NCBI GenBank assembly: GCA_946885435.1
Contig: CAMPGL010000057.1
Span: 1-11,385, forward strand
Direction: 5' to 3'
DNA from: an uncultured Brevundimonas sp.
GTDB taxonomy: Bacteria; Pseudomonadota; Alphaproteobacteria; Caulobacterales; Caulobacteraceae
DNA: 11,385 nt
Shown here: positions 6,670-11,385 of the stretch, one piece after another
Position numbering within the stretch: the stretch's first letter is position 1
Layout: every line of letters starts with the position of its first letter
Position numbers and translations under genes: made by a program
Notes under the pieces: generated by a model
What the model was told of the DNA's origin: nothing
Databases searched by the model: none
What the model saw: the letters and a program-made list of their open reading frames with translations, nothing else

Positions 6670-7880
6670 TAGAACGCCAGGCTGAGCTGCGCCGGTTGCG
6701 GGACCAGCCGCGACTTCAGGTCCAGACGGTCGATCAGGCCGCCGGGGCTGTGGTCGGGGAAGACCAGGAAGGGCAGGGCCTTCCTCACCGGCACGTTCAG
6801 CCGCTTCAGGTCGTCGACCCTGATCTCGCGCACCTTCCGGGCCGACAGAATGCGGTCGACCGCCTTCTGGCCCAGCCCCGGCGTGCGCAGCAGCATTTCC
6901 CGTCCGGCCCGGTTCACGTCGAGGGGGAACAGCTCCCGGTGCCTCAGCGCCCAGGCCAGCTTCGGATCCATGTCGAGCGCCAGGTTGCCCTCATCACCCT
7001 CGACGATCTCGGAGGCGTCAAAGCCGTAGAACCGCATCAGCCAGTCGGCCTGGTACAGCCGGTGCTCGCGCACCAGCGGCGGCGCCTGCGGCGGCAGGAT
7101 GCGGCTGGCGTCCGGGATCGGACTGAAAGCCGAGTAGTAGACGCGCTTGAGCCGGTAGTTGCTGTAGAGGTTGGTGCTCGTCTGCAGGATGGTTCGGTCG
7201 TCGGTGGCGTCAGCCCCGATGATCATCTGGGTCGACTGGCCCCCCGGCGCGAAGGTCGGCGACTTCTTCTCCGCCTTGGCCTCGTCGATGCGGCTGCGCA
7301 TGCGGCCCATCGACCGGCGGATGGCGCGCACGTCCTTTTCCGGCGCCAGGGTCTTCAGCCCCGTCTCGCTGGGCAGCTCGATGTTGATCGACAGCCGGTC
7401 GGCGTAGAGGCCGGCCTCGGCCAGAAGCTCCTCCGATGCATCCGGGATGGTCTTGAGGTGGATGTAGCCCTTGAAGTCGTGCTCGAGCCGCAGCGACCGG
7501 GCCACCGCCACGACCTGCTCCATCGTATAATCCGGTGAGCGAATGATCCCTGAGGAGAGGAACAGACCCTCGATGTAGTTGCGCCGGTAAAAGTCCAGCG
7601 TCAGGTCCACGACCTCCTTCACGCTGAACCGCGCCCGCGGGACGTTCGAGGAGGCCCGGTTCACGCAATAGAGGCAGTCGAACGCGCAGGCGTTGGTCAG
7701 GAGGATCTTCAGCAGGGAGATGCACCGCCCGTCCGGCGCGTAGGAGTGGCAGATCGCCCCCTCCGTCGAACCGATGCCCTTGCCGTTCAGCGAGTCCCGC
7801 TTGTTGGTCCCGGAAGAGGCGCACGACGCATCATACTTGGCGGCGTCGGCGAGGATGGAAAGCTTGCGACTGAGGTCCAT
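6669..7880 (-). CDS. Putative DNA modification/repair radical SAM protein (UdgX-linked, TIGR03916-like)
   Basis: A 403-residue radical SAM protein. The cluster motif CX3CX2C is C65-AFD-C69-LY-C72, within LLTNACAFDCLYCVNRA. The barrel continues through GLFLSSGI (105-112), IHLKTIPDAS and LSINIELPSE to STQMIIGADATDD. The C-terminal part has a helix-hairpin-helix, FPLDVNRAGREMLLRTPGLGQKAVDRIL (about 318-345), which usually binds DNA or RNA without sequence preference. Three further cysteines (C20, C44, C53) precede the radical SAM motif. The family is known to co-occur with the DUF4130/UdgX protein encoded next; its substrate and product are not established. ATG at 7880-7878 has no obvious ribosome site, which fits a near-leaderless start from the promoter at 7886-7914. 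A LexA box directly upstream suggests SOS induction. Family assignment is firm; a nucleic acid substrate is inference. Confidence 0.9.
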   Translation of the reverse strand: MDLSRKLSILADAAKYDASCASSGTNKRDSLNGKGIGSTEGAICHSYAPDGRCISLLKILLTNACAFDCLYCVNRASSNVPRARFSVKEVVDLTLDFYRRNYIEGLFLSSGIIRSPDYTMEQVVAVARSLRLEHDFKGYIHLKTIPDASEELLAEAGLYADRLSINIELPSETGLKTLAPEKDVRAIRRSMGRMRSRIDEAKAEKKSPTFAPGGQSTQMIIGADATDDRTILQTSTNLYSNYRLKRVYYSAFSPIPDASRILPPQAPPLVREHRLYQADWLMRFYGFDASEIVEGDEGNLALDMDPKLAWALRHRELFPLDVNRAGREMLLRTPGLGQKAVDRILSARKVREIRVDDLKRLNVPVRKALPFLVFPDHSPGGLIDRLDLKSRLVPQPAQLSLAF

Positions 7881-7885
7881 GCCGC

Positions 7886-7914
7886 ATTGTCGTTCGCGGT
7901 TTGTTCCAAAGCAA
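7886..7914 (-). promoter_or_regulatory. Candidate promoter of the radical SAM-udgX-mak operon
   Basis: On the minus strand TTGCTT (7914-7909), a 17-nt spacer and GACAAT (7891-7886). The -35 keeps TTG and the -10 matches four of six positions. Transcription would start at or within a couple of bases of the ATG at 7880, giving a leaderless or nearly leaderless mRNA and explaining the missing ribosome site. The LexA box fills most of the spacer. Confidence 0.45.
7892..7906 (-). promoter_or_regulatory. LexA (SOS) box upstream of the radical SAM-udgX operon
   Basis: Plus-strand GTTC (7892-7895), 7 nt, GTTC (7903-7906); on the coding strand GAAC-N7-GAAC. This is an exact match to the alphaproteobacterial LexA operator GTTC-N7-GTTC. 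It lies 12 nt before the start codon and inside the spacer of the predicted promoter, where a bound repressor would block RNA polymerase. Both repeats and the spacing are perfect, and the downstream genes are DNA repair-like. Confidence 0.8.
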
Positions 7915-7932
7915 GCGAGGCCGTGGGAAATG

Positions 7933-7959
7933 GGCGCGCCGGGGGGCTCCCGGCGCGCC
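7933..7959 (-). terminator. Rho-independent-type terminator after the hemerythrin gene
   Basis: A perfect 11-bp GC-rich stem (arms 7933-7943 and 7949-7959, each with GGCGCGCC) around a 5-nt loop. It begins 7 nt past the stop of the hemerythrin gene. On the minus strand the stem is followed by CATTTCCC, a short U run, so termination is plausible. It separates the hemerythrin transcript from the LexA-controlled operon downstream. Confidence 0.6.
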
Positions 7960-7966
7960 GAGCGCC

Positions 7967-8467
7967 CTACATGCTCGTGGTTTCGGCAGGCGGCAGGCCG
8001 CCCTTGGCCTTGGCCTCAGCCATCAGCTGTTCCTTCATGGCCAGCATGCGCTCGCCGAGGTCATCCATCGGCAGGCCGGCCTTGCGCGCCTGGCTGAACA
8101 TGCCCTCGACGCGCTGTTCCTCTTCCTTGACGTGGTGCTCGATCATCTCGGACAGCACCTTGACCTTGGCGTCGTAGAATTCCTCGTCGGGACCTCCGGC
8201 CTCGATCTCGTTGATGAGGACCTTGGCGCCGTCGTGCTCGACGATCGCCTCGTCGATCAGGTCCTCTTCGATCTCGCCGCGGCAGGCGGGATAGAAGACC
8301 TTCTCCTCGATCATGGCGTGCACCTTCAGCTCGGTGCAGATCTCATGCGCCAGCGCTTCCTTGCGGTCCTTGGACCGCGCCTTCTCGAACTGTTCGAACA
8401 GGTCCTCCACCTTGCGGTGGTCCGCCTTCAGAAGGGCGACGGCGTCGATGGGTTCAGCTTGGGCCAT
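7967..8467 (-). CDS. Hemerythrin HHE domain protein
   Basis: A 166-residue cytoplasmic, mostly helical protein with the HHE cation-binding pattern: H17 (ADHRKVEDLF), H50 and E54 (HAMIEE), H78 (VEHDGAKVLINEI), H112 with E116 (EHHVKEEEQRVEGMF). These are the expected ligands of a non-haem di-iron centre. Bacterial HHE proteins have been linked to oxygen, nitric oxide or peroxide handling and iron-sulfur repair; the specific role here is unknown. I chose ATG 8467 because GGAGAG lies just upstream. An ATG at 8503 (12 residues longer) lacks a ribosome site and overlaps a candidate promoter. It follows opgH by 61 nt and ends before a strong hairpin. A Lys/Ala/Glu-rich tail ends in PPAETTSM. Confidence 0.88.
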   Translation of the reverse strand: MAQAEPIDAVALLKADHRKVEDLFEQFEKARSKDRKEALAHEICTELKVHAMIEEKVFYPACRGEIEEDLIDEAIVEHDGAKVLINEIEAGGPDEEFYDAKVKVLSEMIEHHVKEEEQRVEGMFSQARKAGLPMDDLGERMLAMKEQLMAEAKAKGGLPPAETTSM

Positions 8468-8497
8468 GGTCTGTCTCTCCGCGAATGCGGAGGTAGA

Positions 8498-8521
8498 AAC
8501 CATGGCCGGGAAACCGGTTCC
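8498..8521 (-). promoter_or_regulatory. Possible EcfG/SigT-type promoter for the hemerythrin gene
   Basis: On the minus strand GGAAC (8521-8517) and GGTT (8501-8498) are separated by 15 nt, one shorter than the usual 16-17. The same -10 variant (GGTT) is found before otsB. A start near 8490 would give a leader of about 20 nt with the GGAGAG site and would exclude the upstream ATG at 8503. The short spacer keeps confidence low. Confidence 0.33.
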
Positions 8522-8529
8522 GTCCGGTT
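8512..8529 (-). terminator. Weak hairpin at the end of opgH
   Basis: AACCGG and CCGGTT arms (8512-8517 and 8524-8529), 6 bp with a 6-nt loop, begin at the last base of the opgH stop codon and are followed on the minus strand by TTCCC-like sequence. It could attenuate readthrough from opgH, but it is short and overlaps the candidate GGAAC element, so it may be incidental. Confidence 0.25.
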
Positions 8530-10457
8530 CAGGCCATAGCCGCGATGGCGGGGCGCAGGGCGGCCTCTTCCCAGACCGGACGCCGCTCTTCCTCGACCGG
8601 GCGGCTCGGAAGCACCGCGGTCGTGGCCGTGACCGCGTTCTCGTCCGGGATGACCAGCAGGCCGCGGGCCGCGAAAGCGTCGCCGCTGGCGCGCTTCGAC
8701 GTCCAGACGGCGATCCACGGCGACAGCAGAAGCGGCAGCACGATCGGCGCGAAGAAGGCGGTCAGGTCCGGCCGGAAGCAGAGCGCCAGGGTGAAAGCCA
8801 CTCCCGTGGCCATCTGCCAGCCCATGGCGCGGAAGGCGTCACGGAACGACAGGCCGTCCACGTCACGCTGCTGCGCCTGCCAGCCGGCGTCCTGGCCGCG
8901 CACGATCTGCAGCACGGCCTTGGTGTTGGCGACCATCAGGATCGGAGCGAGGATGGCCGAGACGGCCACCTCGGCCGCCATGCCGCGGACCACCTGCTTC
9001 GTCCCGCCGAAGGCGCGGCGTTCGCCCGGGCGGCTCAGCACCAGCGCTCCGCCCATCAGCTTGGGTCCGATCAACAGGATGGCCGAGGCCGCCGAGGCCA
9101 GCATGAAAGGCGAGAACTCGGGGTTCAGGAAGTACCAGAAGGACGCCCAGTCGATCGGGAACTGCAGCTGGATGGCCAGGCCCGTGGCCAGCGAAGCCAG
9201 CCAGAGCGGCGACGAGACATAGGCCATGCAGCCCAGCACGAACTGCAGGCGGCTCATCCGGTTGAAGCCCTTGCCGCGCAGCAGGCCCAGGTGCTGCAGG
9301 TTGCCCTGGCACCAGCGGTGGTCGCGGCGGATGAAGTCGGTGACCGTCGGCGGCGTCTCTTCGGTCGAACCGTCGAGCGCGGCGGTCACATGCACGCCCC
9401 AGCCGGCTCGGCGCAGCATGGCGGCCTCGACCACGTCGTGGCTCAGGACGTTGCCGCCGAAGGGCTTGGCGCCCGGCAGGATCGGCAGGCCGGCGCAGGC
9501 GGCGAAGGCCTTTACCCGGATGATGGCGTTGTGGCCCCAGTAGCTGGCGTCCGAACCGGACCAGTAGGCCAGGCCGGCGGCGGCCACGCGGCCGTACAGG
9601 CGCACGCTGAACTGCGACACGCGCGCGAACAGGGTGGAGGCCTTGATGATGGTGGGGGTCGTCTGGATCAGGCCGACGCCGGTGTTGCGCTCCATGGCGT
9701 CCACCAGGCGCACGACCGTCTCGCCGGCCATGCCGCTGTCGGCGTCCAGCACCAGCATGAAGTCATAGGCGCCGCCGAACCGGCGGGTCCATTCGGCGAT
9801 GTTGCCGGCCTTGTGCTCGGTGTTGGCCGTGCGGCGGCGATAGAAGACGCGGCAGCCGGCCTGGGCCTGGAAACCTACATAAGCGGCGGCCTCGGCCGCG
9901 GCCGTCTCGAGCTTGGTCGAGTCCGACAGGACGAAGATGTCGAAATGCTCGGCCGCCCCCAGCCGCACGAGTGACGCGTCCAGCGCGGCCAGCCGGGCGA
10001 ACACCGCCGCGGCGTCCTCGTTGTACATCGGCATCAGGATGGCGGTGCGCGTCTTCGGCGCCGGCGGGTGCGCGGCGAAAGCGAGATCTTCCTGCTCACG
10101 GCCGGTCATCAGAACCCACAGGCCGATGGCCGCGCTGGTGAACCAGCAGGAGATGGCGGTCACCAGCACCAGCAGGATGGCCATGCCGGCCAGTTCAAGC
10201 GCCGTCAGGCCGTGCCGCGCGTACATGATCACGGGGCCGACCGAGACGCAGAAGGTCATGAACAGGGTGCCGGTCAGCAGCGCCAGGCGGCGGATGACCA
10301 GGTCGGCCGGACGCGTGGCGGCCGCGCCCTCATGCGACACGGGGGCGTCTTCCAGCGACTGGCGCGGCATGGCCAGCGGCGCCTCTTCGGGCAGCCACAC
10401 GAGCGGGTCGCCGGCAGCGCCGGACGTTCCGTCGAAGCGGATCGCAAGATCGCCCAT
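8529..10457 (-). CDS. opgH: Glucans biosynthesis glucosyltransferase OpgH (MdoH)
   Basis: An inner-membrane GT2 glucosyltransferase that builds the beta-glucan backbone of osmoregulated periplasmic glucans from UDP-glucose. From ATG 10457 it has 642 residues. Membrane segments flank the catalytic domain: about 55-78 and 90-115 before it, and about 405-430, 448-475, 495-512 and 550-585 after. The catalytic loop shows TAILMPMYNED (138-148), LSDS with D179, KAGNI (216-220), LDADS (237-241), SHDVVEAAMLRRAGW (339-353; D341) and RRDHRWCQGN (377-386). E. coli OpgH (847 residues) is longer, so the N-terminal cytoplasmic part here is short. AAGAG lies upstream of the chosen ATG; the frame stays open to 10643, but those extra residues look non-coding (Arg/Ser-rich). 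The usual partner opgG is not adjacent downstream; it may lie elsewhere. Confidence 0.93.
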   Translation of the reverse strand: MGDLAIRFDGTSGAAGDPLVWLPEEAPLAMPRQSLEDAPVSHEGAAATRPADLVIRRLALLTGTLFMTFCVSVGPVIMYARHGLTALELAGMAILLVLVTAISCWFTSAAIGLWVLMTGREQEDLAFAAHPPAPKTRTAILMPMYNEDAAAVFARLAALDASLVRLGAAEHFDIFVLSDSTKLETAAAEAAAYVGFQAQAGCRVFYRRRTANTEHKAGNIAEWTRRFGGAYDFMLVLDADSGMAGETVVRLVDAMERNTGVGLIQTTPTIIKASTLFARVSQFSVRLYGRVAAAGLAYWSGSDASYWGHNAIIRVKAFAACAGLPILPGAKPFGGNVLSHDVVEAAMLRRAGWGVHVTAALDGSTEETPPTVTDFIRRDHRWCQGNLQHLGLLRGKGFNRMSRLQFVLGCMAYVSSPLWLASLATGLAIQLQFPIDWASFWYFLNPEFSPFMLASAASAILLIGPKLMGGALVLSRPGERRAFGGTKQVVRGMAAEVAVSAILAPILMVANTKAVLQIVRGQDAGWQAQQRDVDGLSFRDAFRAMGWQMATGVAFTLALCFRPDLTAFFAPIVLPLLLSPWIAVWTSKRASGDAFAARGLLVIPDENAVTATTAVLPSRPVEEERRPVWEEAALRPAIAAMA

Positions 10458-10552
10458 GTCCAACTCTTCCCTCGATCCGGACCGCCTCCGACCGGGGAGG
10501 GGAGACGGGCCAGTGCTGCGGCGCAGCATGCGAGCAGCATCGTTCACAACGG

Positions 10553-10579
10553 CGTGATTTTCAATCACGGAATCGTGAT
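10553..10579. repeat. Triple CGTGAT inverted repeat in the opgH upstream region
   Basis: The gap between the DUF998 gene and opgH (10458-10593) holds CGTGATT (10553-10559), a 3-nt spacer, AATCACG (10563-10569), then GAAT and CGTGAT (10574-10579). Two overlapping perfect palindromes share the middle arm. This AT-rich stretch stands out from its GC-rich surroundings. It could be an operator for opgH or a hairpin downstream of the DUF998 gene. It does not fit the CRP or FNR consensus spacing. A second small hairpin (TGCTGC/GCAGCA, 10514-10528) lies in the presumed opgH leader. I find no convincing -35/-10 pair here; TTGAAA-N17-GATGCT is the best and is weak. Confidence 0.5.
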
Positions 10580-10593
10580 GGAACGTAAAAATG

Positions 10594-11385
10594 TCAGGCG
10601 CGCGTCGGGCTTGCGTTCGCCTCGTGGCGCAGCCGGCGCTCAAGGATCAGCGCGGCGACGCCGGCCCAGCCGATCAGGACCACCGCATAGGCTCGCTCCC
10701 ACCAGCCGACATTGGCGTCGTTCACGGTGCCCGGCAGGACCAGATGCTTGGTGAACAGGGTCAGCACCGCCATGGCCACGAACACGACGGCGAGGAAAAT
10801 CTTCAGGCGCGTCAGATCCCGGCGCTCGCGCAGGCCCCAGAGCAGCAGCAGGGGCGCGATCTGGATGCCGAGCGCCAGGCTGATGATCATGTGCCGCTCG
10901 TCCGGCCACGGATAGAAGGTCGAGCCCGCCAGGCCGACGCCGGCGAGAATGAAGGCGCCCGCCGTCAGACTGGCGGTGATCCAGGCCCGGGCCAGGGCCG
11001 TGAGGGCCAGGGCGAAGCCGAGGCCGGTGAGGCCGGCCATGACCCCCGCGACGAAGACCCCGATGTTGAAGATCTCGGGCAGCCGCGCCGTCGCGCCGCC
11101 CAGCTCGCTGAGATACTGGGTCGCGTGGTCGAAGCCGGGGTAGGCGGCCACCGCCGCCAGGAAGGTGATGAGCGTCAGGAGCGGAGCCGCCACGCCCATC
11201 CTCAGCAGGGCCCGGCGCCGGTCGTACGGCCGCAGTTCCCGCGCGACGGGCTTCAGGCCCCACCAGGGTCTCAGATCGGGAATGCGCCGCACGATCTCAT
11301 AGACAAGGAAGCTGCCGCCGAAGGTCACGCCGATCAGGATCAGCGCCTCCGGCAGGGCGGGCAGTTGGGCGGGGCGGATCAGCCA
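10594..11385 (-). CDS. Membrane protein: acyltransferase-like C-terminal end joined to a DUF998 domain (partial, 5' end beyond window)
   Basis: The frame is open from the right edge (first codon TGG) to the TGA at 10596-10594, giving 263 residues. A GTG at 11328 exists, but coding continues upstream of it with a hydrophobic, in-family sequence, so I treat the gene as partial. Residues 12-33 are a membrane helix followed by RRIPDLRPWWGLKP, resembling the last helix and cytoplasmic tail of acyltransferase-3 (OpgC/OafA-like) proteins. From about residue 62 there is a DUF998 domain: VAAPLLTLITFLAAVAAYPG, TQYLSELGG (89-97), FNIGVFVAGVMAGL (106-119), STFYPWPDERH (155-165) and three more helices, ending in a basic tail. 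No function is known for DUF998. Its position upstream of opgH suggests envelope glucan decoration, by inference. Stop lies 137 nt from the opgH start. Confidence 0.7.
   Translation of the reverse strand, partial: WLIRPAQLPALPEALILIGVTFGGSFLVYEIVRRIPDLRPWWGLKPVARELRPYDRRRALLRMGVAAPLLTLITFLAAVAAYPGFDHATQYLSELGGATARLPEIFNIGVFVAGVMAGLTGLGFALALTALARAWITASLTAGAFILAGVGLAGSTFYPWPDERHMIISLALGIQIAPLLLLWGLRERRDLTRLKIFLAVVFVAMAVLTLFTKHLVLPGTVNDANVGWWERAYAVVLIGWAGVAALILERRLRHEANASPTRA

Noticed and set aside
5212..6672. Long open frame on the plus strand opposite udgX (486 codons)
   Set aside because: GC-rich shadow; no domain, and the opposite strand encodes a motif-complete UdgX.
7886..7907. GGAAC upstream of the radical SAM gene as a general stress promoter
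   Set aside because: No CGTT-like element at the right distance; the GAAC is better explained as half of the LexA box.
7933..7959. GGCGCGCC inverted repeat as an attachment site or mobile element end
   Set aside because: Position just after a stop codon, stem-loop geometry and short U run fit a terminator; no integrase or transposase nearby.
8387..8399. GAAC-N5-GAAC inside the hemerythrin gene, resembling a LexA box
   Set aside because: Spacing is 5, not 7, and it lies within coding sequence, far from a start codon.
8313..9974. 553-codon plus-strand frame opposite opgH
   Set aside because: Shadow frame; Gln/Gly/His/Arg-rich translation with no domain, while OpgH motifs are intact on the other strand.
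10580..10604. GGAAC followed by a GC-rich stretch, as a plus-strand stress promoter
   Set aside because: No GTT element at 16-17 nt, and it would transcribe antisense into the DUF998 gene.

Overview
The window is GC-rich chromosomal DNA from an alphaproteobacterium, most likely a Caulobacterales member (Caulobacter/Phenylobacterium/Brevundimonas type; the genus is a guess). The clues are a GTTC-N7-GTTC LexA box, GGAAC-type general-stress promoters, GTG starts, 1-4 nt gene overlaps, and proteins that read as alphaproteobacterial. I see no tRNA, rRNA, CRISPR array, insertion sequence, attachment site or origin. The only gene-free stretches are short (about 100-140 bp) and are described below.

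Left part (1-4348): the 5' end of a ligD-type DNA repair gene (3'-phosphoesterase domain) runs off the left edge on the minus strand. Divergent from it is a tightly coupled plus-strand operon, otsB - GH15 hydrolase - otsA, joined by two 4-nt start/stop overlaps. OtsA and OtsB make trehalose from UDP-glucose and glucose-6-phosphate. The GH15 enzyme between them has a trehalase-like N-terminal domain and probably cuts trehalose or another alpha-glucoside. The 104-bp divergent region holds a GGAAC-N16-GGTT site matching the EcfG/SigT general stress sigma factor, plus an overlapping sigma70-like promoter.

Middle part (4304-7914): a minus-strand cluster reads radical SAM protein -> DUF4130-UdgX fusion -> ROK fructokinase (mak). 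The radical SAM protein carries CX3CX2C and a C-terminal helix-hairpin-helix. It shares one base with the UdgX fusion, whose KRRIH motif marks it as the uracil-DNA cross-linking type of glycosylase. A perfect LexA box lies 12 nt upstream of the radical SAM start inside a plausible promoter, so this little-understood DNA repair pair is very probably part of the SOS response. Mak ends inside the 3' end of otsA (45-bp convergent overlap).

Right part (7933-11385), all minus strand: a partial membrane protein (acyltransferase-like C-terminal tail joined to a DUF998 domain), then opgH (glucan glucosyltransferase), then a hemerythrin HHE protein ending at a strong hairpin terminator. OpgH and OtsA both draw on UDP-glucose and both serve osmotic adaptation. 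Overall the window is a stress-adaptation neighbourhood: compatible solute, periplasmic glucan, di-iron protein and two DNA repair modules.
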